Below are positions 37,416-46,533 of a stretch of DNA of 64,000 nt, in pieces. Position numbers and translations under genes: made by a program. The DNA is taken from assembly GCA_965203255.1 (NCBI GenBank), contig OZ241882.1, forward strand, positions 4,836,001 through 4,900,000, read 5' to 3'. Origin of the DNA: JAPOUP01 sp965203255. GTDB lineage: Bacteria > Pseudomonadota > Alphaproteobacteria > Rhodobacterales > Rhodobacteraceae. Under the pieces are notes generated by a model that was not told the origin of the DNA, searched no databases, and saw only the letters and a list, made by a program, of their open reading frames with translations. The stretch's first letter is position 1. The number at the start of each line of letters is the position of its first letter.

Positions 37416-38045
37416 ATGGGCGGAAACGCAGAAACCATTCTGACGGTTGGTCATTCCAACCATGATCTGGAGTTCTTTATCGAACTTCTTTGCAAGCACC
37501 GCGTAACTGCCCTTGCGGACGTGCGGTCAACGCCATACAGCCGTTTCAATCCCCAGTTCAATCGCAACCGGCTTGCCGAAAGGCTGAAGGTTTCTCGAAT
37601 TGGGTATGTATATCTTGGACGGGAACTGGGTGGACGGTCGGATGACAGGTCATCGTATGAAAATGGCCATATCAGCTACGATCATCTGGCGAGTACGTCG
37701 CGTTTTCGCGATGGCATGGACAGGTTGCTTCGAGGCGCCGAGAAATACCGCATTGCGCTGATGTGCGCGGAAAAGGAACCGCTGGACTGTCATCGAACGC
37801 TTCTTGTTGGACATCAACTCGACAGGCTCGGAGTCAATGTCGCCCACATTCTGTCCGACGGGCCTCTTGAGGCGCACGCAGGTGCAATGGATCGTCTGCT
37901 CAAGAAATTTCATCTTGGTGACGACGATCTGTTTAACCCGGTTGAACCGCGCGAGGAACGTATCAGGAAGGCGATTGAGCGACAGGCTAGAGAAGTCGGC
38001 CACTCCATCGATAGTGGAAGTGAATTGGCGGAGATGGAATCCTGA
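37416..38045 (+). CDS. DUF488 family protein (first copy)
   Basis: This 209-residue protein has the DUF488 motifs TVGHSNHDLEFFIELL, LADVRSTPYSRFNPQFN, YLGRELGGR and LMCAEKEPLDCHRTLL. The conserved Asp-Val-Arg and Cys/His residues suggest a catalytic site, and DUF488 proteins have been proposed to act on nucleic acids or nucleotides. A charged C-terminal tail extends past the core domain. Its stop shares one base with the start of the second DUF488 gene. Confidence 0.85.
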   Translation: MGGNAETILTVGHSNHDLEFFIELLCKHRVTALADVRSTPYSRFNPQFNRNRLAERLKVSRIGYVYLGRELGGRSDDRSSYENGHISYDHLASTSRFRDGMDRLLRGAEKYRIALMCAEKEPLDCHRTLLVGHQLDRLGVNVAHILSDGPLEAHAGAMDRLLKKFHLGDDDLFNPVEPREERIRKAIERQAREVGHSIDSGSELAEMES

Positions 38046-38500
38046 TGAAGGTATCCACTATAGGATTCACCAGGAAGTCGGCACAGCGGTTCTTCGAACT
38101 TCTGCGTGAATCGGGTGTTCGGCGCATTGTCGATGTGAGACTTAACAATGTGTCACAGCTCTCCGGGTTCGCCAAGAGAGACGATCTCGCTTGGTTCGCC
38201 CGCGAGCTTTGCGGCGTCGAATATGTCCATGCGCCGAGTCTGGCGCCTACAAAGGAGCTGTTGAGTGGATATCGGCAGGGTCGAATTAGCTGGGACACTT
38301 ACGAGACTCAATTCATTGCTCTTATGAAGGAGCGTCGGATTGAGTCTACGCTTTCTAAGGAGCAGGTAACCGATGGCTGCCTGCTCTGCAGCGAAGACCA
38401 GCCGCACCACTGCCATAGGCGGCTCGTTGCCGAATACCTGAATCAACAATGGGGTGGGTTGGAAATTCATCATCTTGGGATGAAGAATGATGGGCGCTGA
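38045..38500 (+). CDS. DUF488 family protein (second copy)
   Basis: This is a shorter 151-residue DUF488 protein: VSTIGFTRKSAQRFFELL, RIVDVRLNNVSQLSGFA and CLLCSEDQPHHCHRRLVAEY. It belongs to a different subgroup from its neighbour (TIGFTRK in place of TVGHSN) and has no C-terminal tail, so the two are probably diverged partners, not a recent duplication. TGATG coupling with the previous gene indicates coordinated synthesis. Confidence 0.85.
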   Translation: MKVSTIGFTRKSAQRFFELLRESGVRRIVDVRLNNVSQLSGFAKRDDLAWFARELCGVEYVHAPSLAPTKELLSGYRQGRISWDTYETQFIALMKERRIESTLSKEQVTDGCLLCSEDQPHHCHRRLVAEYLNQQWGGLEIHHLGMKNDGR

Positions 38501-38594
38501 ACTCCGCGAAAACCGCTCCGCAGGAACATCCGCTTCTTGCTCGAGACCAATTCACCGGCAGGGACCAAATTCGTATCCGGTCTGAGTGCTGCAT

Positions 38595-40106
38595 CTATTG
38601 CAGTGTTTTTCCGGTCGAGAGAATAGCCGCGAGCTGAAGTCTCTGAATTTTGCCGGATGGTCCTTTCGGGAGTTCGTCAAGAAAATGGATTCTATCAGGC
38701 ATCTTGAAGTCTCCGAGCCTCTCCCTGCAGATGTCCATCAATTCTGACGGCGCCACACATGATCCAGAGCGAATTCGGACCGCTGCCTCGATCGTCTCGC
38801 CGTATCGATTGCATTTCCGGGCAAAGGCTGCTGCTTCGATGACATCGGGATGCCTGTAGAGGGCTTCGTCAACCTCGCGGGGAGCGACGTTCTCTCCTCC
38901 CTTGATAATCAGTTCCTTGAGACGACCTGTGACAAACACATATCCGTCTGCGTCCATCCTTGCGATATCACCGGTTCGGAGCCATCCTTCGTGGAAGGCC
39001 GCCGCCGTCGCTTCCGGATCTTTCAGGTATTCCAGCATTATGTTCGGACCGCGCACGACGATTTCGCCTTCATCGCCAGGGGGCACGGCGCGCCCGTCCG
39101 CGTCTTGAATTTCAACTTCACAGCCATATGGGATGCCCGGCGACCCGATCTTGCGGACACTTGGTGGCAGCGGATTCGAGAGTATCTGCGCCGCAGTTTC
39201 CGTCAGCCCCATTGTTTCGACAATCGGAATCGAAAAGCGCGCCTCAAACGCAGACTGCGTTTCCACCGCCAATGCAGAAGAGGCGGACCGGCCGAACCGC
39301 AATCGACCTCGACAAGCTTCGTCCGGCTGGGCTTCACCATGCAGCAGGTGAGATATGATCGTCGGCACCGCCGAAAACCAGGTCACTCTGCTGTCCGAAG
39401 CCTGTTGCCAGAAGCGCGACGCCGAAAACCGTGAGGTCATCGCCAATGATCCACCTGACACCAGGCTCCCCATTACAGAAACGCATAAACCGTTGATATG
39501 ATAGATCGGAAGTACACAAAATCCACGATCACCCGCCGATAGATTGTGTGCGACCGCCGTGGTCCACCCTCCAGCCAGAAGACTCCTGTGGGTATGGACA
39601 ACCCCCTTCGGACGACCCGTCGTGCCCGAGGTGTACATCAACAATGCGCAGTCGTCGGAAGACACGTCATGGAGTGGGGCCAATACACCACAACCGATTT
39701 CGAGATCTATCGGCCTGACGCTGCCGGTGTTTGCCTCATCGAACATCGTGCGGCAGTTGGGGTGAACAAAGGCGAACCGAGCGCCGGAGTGAGCGAGTGC
39801 GTACGAAATTCCGTCGCGTCCTGCCGAAAGATTGATCATTGTCGCACGAAAGCCGCCGCATAGCGCTCCGTAGAGCGCGACCACGCCGCGCTGTCCATTC
39901 GGAGACATGATTGCGACACTCTCACCCTTCGTGGCACCTTGGGTGGTCAACGCGGCGGCGAAACCAAGCGCACCGCTTTGCAAACCAGCCCAGCCAAGCT
40001 CAGCACCGGAGTCTGGAAAGACCATTGCCGTCCCTCCGTTCTTGGCACGGACCTCAAGCCAGTCACGAACTGAGCCTTTGGGTGGCGCATCGGCGGACAA
40101 ATTCAT
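38595..40106 (-). CDS. sauT: AMP-forming acyl-CoA ligase, probable sulfoacetate-CoA ligase
   Basis: This is an adenylate-forming ligase of 503 residues: P-loop LLMYTSGTTGRPKGVVHTH, TMGLTETA, GYVFVTGRLKELIIKGGENV and the catalytic-Lys block LPKGPSGKIQR. By context (directly after an acylating aldehyde dehydrogenase and with an uptake system) it is best explained as the ligase that activates sulfoacetate to sulfoacetyl-CoA, as SauT does in Cupriavidus. The start overlaps the stop of the dehydrogenase gene by four bases. Another carboxylate is possible, so the symbol is provisional. Confidence 0.65.
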   Translation of the reverse strand: MNLSADAPPKGSVRDWLEVRAKNGGTAMVFPDSGAELGWAGLQSGALGFAAALTTQGATKGESVAIMSPNGQRGVVALYGALCGGFRATMINLSAGRDGISYALAHSGARFAFVHPNCRTMFDEANTGSVRPIDLEIGCGVLAPLHDVSSDDCALLMYTSGTTGRPKGVVHTHRSLLAGGWTTAVAHNLSAGDRGFCVLPIYHINGLCVSVMGSLVSGGSLAMTSRFSASRFWQQASDSRVTWFSAVPTIISHLLHGEAQPDEACRGRLRFGRSASSALAVETQSAFEARFSIPIVETMGLTETAAQILSNPLPPSVRKIGSPGIPYGCEVEIQDADGRAVPPGDEGEIVVRGPNIMLEYLKDPEATAAAFHEGWLRTGDIARMDADGYVFVTGRLKELIIKGGENVAPREVDEALYRHPDVIEAAAFARKCNRYGETIEAAVRIRSGSCVAPSELMDICRERLGDFKMPDRIHFLDELPKGPSGKIQRLQLAAILSTGKTLQ

Positions 40107-41509
40107 TGTCTTCTGGCCACTTGCCAGTAGTCCCCGAATATCTCGTCCAGCGCAGGCTCGCGGGATGGAATTTCCCGAACAACCTTCGTTGTCTGCAGGA
40201 AATGCCTCCAGTTCACGTTGTCGTCAACCGCGTTGCCGCCCCAGGTTCCGCAACCCATTGAGAGCGAGAACGGCATCCCGTTCGTGAATGCACCTCCTGT
40301 TGCGAATGTATGCGCCTGATTGACGATTACCCGACAGGTCGGAAGCGAATGGCCGAGTTCCAGGGCGCGGTCTTCTTTCGCCGAATGGAGACCGACGGAG
40401 TGACCGGCACCCTGGTGGATTTGGATTGCCCGCGTCTTGGCGACTGCGTCGTCAAAGTCCGCCGCACGATATAGGGCAAGCACTCGAGAGAGCTTTTCGC
40501 CGCTGAGCGGATGCTGGGGGCCGATCCCGACAGTTGGAACCACGATATATTCGGTGTCTTCCGGCACCCGTCCTTCAAGTCCGAGGGCGGCAATGATCTT
40601 GCCTGAATCCTGGGCAATCACCCCGCGGTTTAGACGGCCGTCTGGCCAGAGCGCCGCGACAACCCCTGCCTCATCGTCGACTACCGCTCCCCCTGCTTTC
40701 CCCAACTCGATCCGAAAAGCATCGTAAATTTCGTCTACCACGACCAACGCGTTTTCCGAAGAACACGAGGTCGCGTTGTCAAAGGTCTTTGAAGCGCGAA
40801 TCTTCTCCGCCGCTCCGGCAAGATCGGCTGTTTCGTCGACAATCACCGCAACATTGCCGACCCCGACCGCAACCGCTGGAGTCCCTGCGGTCTGCGCACG
40901 GTGAACATTGTTCTGGCTCCCGGTGCAGATGATCTTGTCACAGAGTTCCATCAACCGCTGTGTCTTCTGCTTCGAACCCGGTGCCGGCACCATTTGAACG
41001 AGGTCGGGGTCTTCGTCGATTCTGTCCAGTTCTGCGTGGACAAAATCCAGCAGACGTTCGCATGTCGCGACACCACTGGGCGATGGGGCGACAACGACAG
41101 CGTTGCCACACTTCAGTGCGTTGATGATGTTGTTTGCGGGGGTGGCGGCAGGATTGGTCGACGGAACAGCGGCCGCGACCACACCGAGCGGCCGAGCGAT
41201 TTCGGTTATGCCGGAGGTTGCGTCATCGCGAATTACTCCATAGGTCTTCACCCGCTGGATATCCCGCATCAGGCCGAGTGTTTTTCGATGGTTCTTGATG
41301 ATCTTGTCAGGAACGTTCCCAAGTTTCGTTGTCTCGACGGCGAGTTCCGCGAGTTCCCGATTGCGCCCGGGCTCCATGATCGCCCACGCCGCTGCCTTCG
41401 CCGCAAGGTCATAACGTCTTTGGCTTCCGTGAGCCTCGTAGCGCTTCTGGGCATTTCGTGCCCGCGCGATCACGACATCCAGTTCGGTGAGTGAATCGGG
41501 TACACCCAT
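40103..41509 (-). CDS. sauS: Acylating aldehyde dehydrogenase, probable sulfoacetaldehyde dehydrogenase
   Basis: This CoA-acylating dehydrogenase of 468 residues resembles SauS: RYDLAAKAAAWAIMEPGRNR, RPLGVVAAAVPSTNPAATP, the catalytic Cys in FDNATSCSSENALVVVD, GIGPQHPLSGEKLSRVLALY and the C-terminal FSLSMGCGTWGGNAVDDN. It would convert sulfoacetyl-CoA to sulfoacetaldehyde with NAD(P)H. The start at 41509 has AGGG upstream; a longer frame to 41626 is not supported. It lies between the transporter and ligase genes. Related acetaldehyde dehydrogenases share the motifs, so the substrate is inferred from context. Confidence 0.7.
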   Translation of the reverse strand: MGVPDSLTELDVVIARARNAQKRYEAHGSQRRYDLAAKAAAWAIMEPGRNRELAELAVETTKLGNVPDKIIKNHRKTLGLMRDIQRVKTYGVIRDDATSGITEIARPLGVVAAAVPSTNPAATPANNIINALKCGNAVVVAPSPSGVATCERLLDFVHAELDRIDEDPDLVQMVPAPGSKQKTQRLMELCDKIICTGSQNNVHRAQTAGTPAVAVGVGNVAVIVDETADLAGAAEKIRASKTFDNATSCSSENALVVVDEIYDAFRIELGKAGGAVVDDEAGVVAALWPDGRLNRGVIAQDSGKIIAALGLEGRVPEDTEYIVVPTVGIGPQHPLSGEKLSRVLALYRAADFDDAVAKTRAIQIHQGAGHSVGLHSAKEDRALELGHSLPTCRVIVNQAHTFATGGAFTNGMPFSLSMGCGTWGGNAVDDNVNWRHFLQTTKVVREIPSREPALDEIFGDYWQVARRQ

Positions 41510-41577
41510 TTGCCGGACCCTAAAGTTGAATGTTGGGTGCGCCTCAAAGCGAGACGGCGCACCCGAAAACGACTGGA

Positions 41578-42546
41578 CTAGAGTCCAGCCAGGAGCTCTT
41601 TCAGCGTTACTTCGCGCGCCTGCCACATAGCGATGACTTCGTCCCGGGTCATGATGTGCATCGGCGATCCGCCATCTTTCATCTTGCCCTGGACGCGGGC
41701 GTTTTCAAACATGGTTGGAACGATTTCGGCTAGTTTGTCGACAATCGCCTGAGGCGTGCCTTTGGGCACCATGACGCCGCGGAAGTTCACTGAGGCATTG
41801 TCTACGTCAAAACCCTGTTCCATCAATGTTGGAACATCGGGAAGGAAGTCATTCCGCTCCAGATCGAAGACTCCCAGTATCCTGACATTGCCAGCCTCCC
41901 GGGCGCGGAATGCATCCGAGAGATTGTTTACGCCACCAAGGACTTCACCCGCGATCACCGCCTTCATTGCGCCCGCGCCGCCCTTATCGTTGGGAATATA
42001 GGCCAGCTTCACACCCGCTGCCTTTTCCAGTTGCAGTGCGGCGATGTGATGGCCGACAAACAGGCCAGCGCCCGAAAACGTCAACCTGCCAGGATTGGCC
42101 TTTGCATAGTCAACCACATCCTGCATCGAGTTGAATTCACTGTCAGCGGCCACGACAAATACTGCTGGATCGGCGCCCCAGTTCGCAATCGGCTCGAAGC
42201 TGTCGGCGCTGTATTCGACGCCGCCCTGTATCGACTGGGCAATGAAATGGGGGATGTTGTAAGCACCCAGGGTATAACCATCCGCATCTGCCTGGGTCGC
42301 GAACCAGTTCCACCCGACCCGGCCTCCTGCTCCAGGTTTGTTGATGATGGCGATTGGCATGCCCAAAGCATCCTCGTTTCCTGCAGTCATGGTTACGATC
42401 CGCGCCTGGAAGTCAGTGGCGCCGCCCGCTCCATAGCTGACCATCAACATGATAGGACGCTCAGGATAGCTGCCGTGACCATCAGCAGCAGCCGTTCCGG
42501 TCAATGACATCAAGGCGATGGAAGCCGCCGCGATCAGTTTCTTCAT
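41578..42546 (-). CDS. Tripartite tricarboxylate transporter substrate-binding protein
   Basis: This is a TctC-family periplasmic receptor, 322 residues. A signal peptide (MKKLIAAASIALMSLTGTAAA) precedes YPERPIMLMVSYGAGGATD, the family's beginning; KPGAGGRVGWNWFA and FRGVMVPKGTP are later conserved blocks. It delivers the ligand, probably a sulfonate or carboxylate used by the adjacent ligase and dehydrogenase, to the TctA-TctB membrane complex. Gene order is tctA-tctB-tctC-sauS-sauT. Confidence 0.9.
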   Translation of the reverse strand: MKKLIAAASIALMSLTGTAAADGHGSYPERPIMLMVSYGAGGATDFQARIVTMTAGNEDALGMPIAIINKPGAGGRVGWNWFATQADADGYTLGAYNIPHFIAQSIQGGVEYSADSFEPIANWGADPAVFVVAADSEFNSMQDVVDYAKANPGRLTFSGAGLFVGHHIAALQLEKAAGVKLAYIPNDKGGAGAMKAVIAGEVLGGVNNLSDAFRAREAGNVRILGVFDLERNDFLPDVPTLMEQGFDVDNASVNFRGVMVPKGTPQAIVDKLAEIVPTMFENARVQGKMKDGGSPMHIMTRDEVIAMWQAREVTLKELLAGL

Positions 42547-42588
42547 TTCTTGATCCTCCCTTGAGATCTTTTGTTTCGCCTAAGTGGC

Positions 42589-43053
42589 TCAGAAGAAGAT
42601 CTCCCGCGGTGTGAATACGTTCAGCAGTTTCGCGAAGAGACCGTACATCACCGCCAGAAATCCCGCGGTGAGTATGATGCGCCTGATCCAACTACGGGCT
42701 TCGACATGCGACGCTGGATCGTAGAGCGACAACAGGATGAAAAACGTGATCGTCGTGGCGGTGTAGAAGCCGAGTGCCTCGGCCGCCCAGAAGACGTAGA
42801 TCAGAGCGACCGTCAGACCGGGAACAATGTTGGTCATTGACCTCCGGTCCAGACCGTTGCCAACCTTGGTTCGGCCCAAAACGGCTTTGCCGAACGTCCA
42901 GAATGCAAGAACCGCGAAGACCGACGAGACTATTCGCGGAAACAGATATGCTTCCGCCGGGGTTTGGGTGTAGCTAGTCCAGGTCACCCAGACGCCGACC
43001 GCCAACACCAGCCCGCTGGCCACGATATGCTGCACACGTGGCAGATCAGTCAC
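42589..43053 (-). CDS. Tripartite tricarboxylate transporter small membrane subunit (TctB)
   Basis: This 154-residue TctB-family protein has four predictable membrane helices (first IVASGLVLAVGVWVTW, last ILTAGFLAVMYGLFAKLL). The likely start is a GTG (43051-43053) overlapping the stop of tctA by four bases; longer in-phase frames run through the tctA gene and are shadows. The C-terminal LLNVFTPREIFF resembles other TctB ends. Confidence 0.85.
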   Translation of the reverse strand: MTDLPRVQHIVASGLVLAVGVWVTWTSYTQTPAEAYLFPRIVSSVFAVLAFWTFGKAVLGRTKVGNGLDRRSMTNIVPGLTVALIYVFWAAEALGFYTATTITFFILLSLYDPASHVEARSWIRRIILTAGFLAVMYGLFAKLLNVFTPREIFF

Positions 43054-44597
43054 AGCAACATCTCCTCTTTCCGAACCGCATCGTCCTTGGTGGTGAATCG
43101 GCGTTGCCGAAGCTCCATCCAGACGGAATATGTGATCGACAGAATAACAATGGAGATCAGGATGAGGTTGAGTGGTCCAGTGAAGAAATATGTGCCTACG
43201 TTCGATGTGGCATTCGCAATCATGCTGCCTTGAATGAAGTTTGCCTCGGCGATCGGCCCAAGGATCAGACCAAGCACAAGCGGTGCTGCGGAAAAGCCGA
43301 ATCTCTCCAGAAAATACATCCCGGTTCCAAGTGCCGCCATTATATATACATCTCCGATCGAGTTTTGGACCGAATAGCTGCCGAAAACCGCCAATCCAAG
43401 GATAACCGCCGCCATCACGGCGTTTGGAACCTGGGCGACCTTTGCGGCCAGCCCGGCAACATAGAGGCCAAAAACGCACATCAGGATCTGGCCAACCAGC
43501 ATCGAATTGATAAATGTCCACGCGACGTCCGGGTAGTTCTCGAAGAGGTCGCTTCCCGGAAATATCCCATGAATGAGCAGGCCACCCAGAAGAACCGCCG
43601 CTGTTGGGGATCCCGGGATTGACAAAGTCAGCAGGGGCACCAGCGAAGGTCCCACCATCGCGTTGTTGGCGCTCTCGGCTGCGATCACACCTTCGCTGTG
43701 ACCAGTGCCGAACCTGTCTCGTTCCGGGCTCAGCTTCTTTGACTGATCGTAGGCCACGAGTCCAGCAATCTGCCCGCCAACACCGGGAATCAGCCCGATG
43801 ATGGCCCCTGTGACCGTGCCTATTGATAGGGCCCGGAACCTGCGGAAGACCTCTCGGGCCGCTTTGGAGACTGGGTGCTGTTCGACGGAAATCACCTCCG
43901 CATCGAGTCGCCTGCGCCCTCTGGCGAACATGGTTATGACCTGCGGAATCGCAAACAGACCGATCAATGCCGGAATCACATTGATTCCACCTGAGACACT
44001 GGAATGAAAGACGAAGCGCTGCGCTCCCATGATATCGTCGAAGCCGATAGTTGCCAGCCAGAGCCCGATGCAGCCGGACAAAAGCCCTTTCACAACTGAG
44101 TTGGAGTCAAGCGATCCGATTACCGTGACACCGAGTATCGCGAGCCAGAACAGGTGCGATGGCCCGAAGGCGAGTGCCCATTGAGCAAGGATCGGCGTCA
44201 GAAAGATCAAGAGCAGGACACCGAAGATACCACCAAACGCAGAAGCGATGAAGGACAACTGAAGCGCTCTTGTGCCTTGGCCCTGTCGGGCCATTTCATG
44301 CCCGTCGAGCGTCGTCGCAATGTTTGCTGGCGCACCGGGAATCCTAAGCAATATCGCGCTTACTGCACCGCCGGCTACAGTTGATGTGTAAGCCGCTCCC
44401 AGAAGTATGAGCCCCTGCGCCGGCTCGAGATGAAACGTGAATGGGATGAGTAGGGCGACAGCCATTGTCGGCGAAAGCCCCGGTGTGGCACCGAGTATCA
44501 ATCCGCCGATCGTGCCTATAACAAGCAGGGCGAAATTGAAAGGCGTGAATACATCGCCGAAATAACCCAGAAACTCCAAGCGGGAGTCCTCCCCCAC
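43050..44597 (-). CDS. Tripartite tricarboxylate transporter large membrane subunit (TctA)
   Basis: This 515-residue TctA-family protein has about twelve membrane segments. Conserved blocks are LILGATPGLSPTMAVALLIP near residue 35, GAPANIATTLDG and VGPSLVPLLTLSIPGSPTAA. It forms the transport channel with TctB and takes substrate from TctC. It is the first gene of a minus-strand operon whose promoter faces the divergent LacI gene at 44681. Confidence 0.93.
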   Translation of the reverse strand: MGEDSRLEFLGYFGDVFTPFNFALLVIGTIGGLILGATPGLSPTMAVALLIPFTFHLEPAQGLILLGAAYTSTVAGGAVSAILLRIPGAPANIATTLDGHEMARQGQGTRALQLSFIASAFGGIFGVLLLIFLTPILAQWALAFGPSHLFWLAILGVTVIGSLDSNSVVKGLLSGCIGLWLATIGFDDIMGAQRFVFHSSVSGGINVIPALIGLFAIPQVITMFARGRRRLDAEVISVEQHPVSKAAREVFRRFRALSIGTVTGAIIGLIPGVGGQIAGLVAYDQSKKLSPERDRFGTGHSEGVIAAESANNAMVGPSLVPLLTLSIPGSPTAAVLLGGLLIHGIFPGSDLFENYPDVAWTFINSMLVGQILMCVFGLYVAGLAAKVAQVPNAVMAAVILGLAVFGSYSVQNSIGDVYIMAALGTGMYFLERFGFSAAPLVLGLILGPIAEANFIQGSMIANATSNVGTYFFTGPLNLILISIVILSITYSVWMELRQRRFTTKDDAVRKEEMLL

Positions 44598-44630
44598 GCC
44601 AAACGCGGTTGACTGACAACGCTACGTGAT

Positions 44631-44656
44631 GAAAATAGTTTTGCAAATGTTTTCAT
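44631..44656. promoter_or_regulatory. Operator-like palindrome between tctA and the divergent LacI gene
   Basis: TGAAAA...TTTTCA form the outer arms of a 26-bp imperfect palindrome with further symmetry inside, in the 83-bp intergenic region between divergent genes. It is a likely binding site through which the LacI-type regulator controls itself and the transporter/ligase operon. Confidence 0.45.
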
Positions 44657-44680
44657 TGCCCCCGTGTAAGGAGCCATCAA

Positions 44681-45706
44681 GTGGTTGACGTGCAACGGAA
44701 AAAGGCCGATATTTTTGCGGTTGCGAAAGCAGCTGGGGTTTCGCCCTCGACAGTGTCCCGAAGCTTCAATCACCCAGATCTGGTCAGACCCACAACGCGC
44801 AAGAGGATTGACTCCGCCGTGCGCATGCTTGGCTATGTCAGAAACCGGGCCGCCCAGACAATACATGGCATCAGAAGCGGAACCATCGGCCTGATCGTTC
44901 CCACGATCGACCACGCGATCTTTGCGGAACTGATTCAGAGCTTTTCGGACACAGTGGAAAGTCTCGGATTCACAATCCTGCTGGCGTCTCATGGCTATTG
45001 CCTTGATCGGGAATATGCGCTGACACGAAAGATGCTGGAACATCGCGTCGATGGTGTGGCCCTAATCGGGATGGAGCATTCCGACGACACCTACATTCTC
45101 TTGGCACAGCAGAACATGCCGACATTGCTGCTTTGGAACCACTCGGAACACGCTCCACATCCATGCGTGGGATCGGACAACTATCAAGCGGGCTGCCTGA
45201 TCGGCGACCATGTCGTTCAGCTTGGGCACCGAGCAATTGCAGCAGTCTTTCCGCCGCTGAGTGGAAACGACCGTGCATCGCAGCGATTTGCCGGCGTCAC
45301 AGACACCCTTGGTCGGAGCGGTCTGTGGATCGCAGAGGGATGGCGACTGGAGACCCCCTACAGCGTCTCTGCGGCAAAGGAAGCGGTGGAAGATCTTCTA
45401 CAGGCAGTTAGCCGTCCTACGGCGATAATCTGCGGCAATGACGTTCTTGCCTGGGGCGCGATGCATGCTCTCAACAAGGCAGGCCTCGTCGTTCCGAGGG
45501 ACATCACAGTCACGGGAATCGGCGACTTCAGGGGATCAAAGGACTTTGAGCCAAGCCTTACGACTGTTCAGATTCCGGCCCGCAAGATCGGTTCGAGAGG
45601 CGCTGAACTCATTGTGGAGACGATCACGTCCAAGGGCTGCATTTCCGGAAAGGAGTTGATCCCTCCCAAGTTGGTCGTTCGGTCCACGAGCGGAAGACAA
45701 AGTTGA
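44681..45706 (+). CDS. LacI-family transcriptional regulator of the adjacent catabolic operon
   Basis: This 341-residue regulator has a LacI helix-turn-helix (DIFAVAKAAGVSPSTVSRSF), hinge (MLGYVRNRAAQTIHGIRSG) and a ligand-binding domain (GTIGLIVPTIDHAIFAEL ... GVALIGMEHSD ... VTGIGDFRGSKDFEPSLTTV). The start is GTG with AAGGAG seven bases upstream. It is divergent from the tct-sau operon and the two share an 83-bp region containing a palindrome, so it probably represses that operon until the substrate is present. Confidence 0.9.
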   Translation: MVDVQRKKADIFAVAKAAGVSPSTVSRSFNHPDLVRPTTRKRIDSAVRMLGYVRNRAAQTIHGIRSGTIGLIVPTIDHAIFAELIQSFSDTVESLGFTILLASHGYCLDREYALTRKMLEHRVDGVALIGMEHSDDTYILLAQQNMPTLLLWNHSEHAPHPCVGSDNYQAGCLIGDHVVQLGHRAIAAVFPPLSGNDRASQRFAGVTDTLGRSGLWIAEGWRLETPYSVSAAKEAVEDLLQAVSRPTAIICGNDVLAWGAMHALNKAGLVVPRDITVTGIGDFRGSKDFEPSLTTVQIPARKIGSRGAELIVETITSKGCISGKELIPPKLVVRSTSGRQS

Positions 45707-46497
45707 GGTACGGCAATTATGGTTCCTTCGCTGAGTTGGGCGAGGCGTCGCCACCGGATCGGTTGGGCAAATTCACTTGCAACAAGGGCGCCCATGCCTC
45801 CTGCAGCGATCATGTAGGAGGCGGGTCTGCGTAGCGAGATTTCAGGCGGTTTTCGGGTACGCGTCCACGGCGTCCGAGTTGCTGAGCCGGAAACGCCTGC
45901 TTACGCTTGATACCGTTCGGAAATCCATCTCGAATGCTGGTTACTGTCCAGCATTCCCATAAAGCCTTGCAATTTCGATGAGGAGGCCACCTCCTGTCGG
46001 AAGTTCGGGGTTGACTGTAACGGCGGGTTGGGCTGGGCCTTGGGGAGGTTGTTTGATATCCGTTCCGGTCCCAAAGTAATCTGTTATTCCCATGATTGGT
46101 AAAGCACCTCAGTGCCGCTACGGTTCGAAACCTGGGCTTTGGAGAGTGACGTTGCCTGCACGGAACAGAAGGGGATGGCGACGGATTCCGTGCGCATGAT
46201 CCAAGGACGCCCATGATTCCTGCTGTTTCTGGACCAACCGCGCGATCCAAGGGGCGCTGACTGCGGCACCTTCTGGCACCAATCGAAATTCACTCAACTT
46301 GAGCGAATTGCCTTTCGGCGACGCACTCCAACTGTCATGAATCAGAACGGTTTCAAGGGCCAGTCCACTGCGCTGCCCTTGCGGCCCATGTTCCGTTCCA
46401 GACGCATTCTTGATATCCGGGTGCATTCGCGAAGCACTGCCAACGTAAGACCGGGTCAGAGCGTCCGGTTGATTGTGGCGATGGGTGCATCACCCCC
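45707..46497. other. Intergenic region without recognisable genes
   Basis: Short frames occur in all phases but none has a ribosome binding site or recognised domain. The right end borders the infC terminator. The left may contain the end of the LacI transcript. I see no repeat or RNA gene. Confidence 0.4.
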
Positions 46498-46521
46498 AAA
46501 AAAGCACCCTTCAGGCCGCTT
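46498..46521 (-). terminator. Rho-independent terminator of infC
   Basis: On the minus strand AAGCGGCC-TGAA-GGGTGCTT forms an 8-bp stem with one mismatch and one wobble pair, followed at once by TTTTTT. It lies just past the infC stop codon. Confidence 0.65.
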
Positions 46522-46533
46522 CGATCACCGATC

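Noticed and set aside
42589..43521. 310-codon frame covering tctB
   Set aside because: Only the last 154 codons match TctB. The first half overlaps tctA in another frame, and the GTG overlapping the tctA stop is the better start.
45810..46426. Frames of 100-150 codons between the LacI gene and infC
   Set aside because: Composition, lack of ribosome binding sites and overlapping phases indicate chance open frames.
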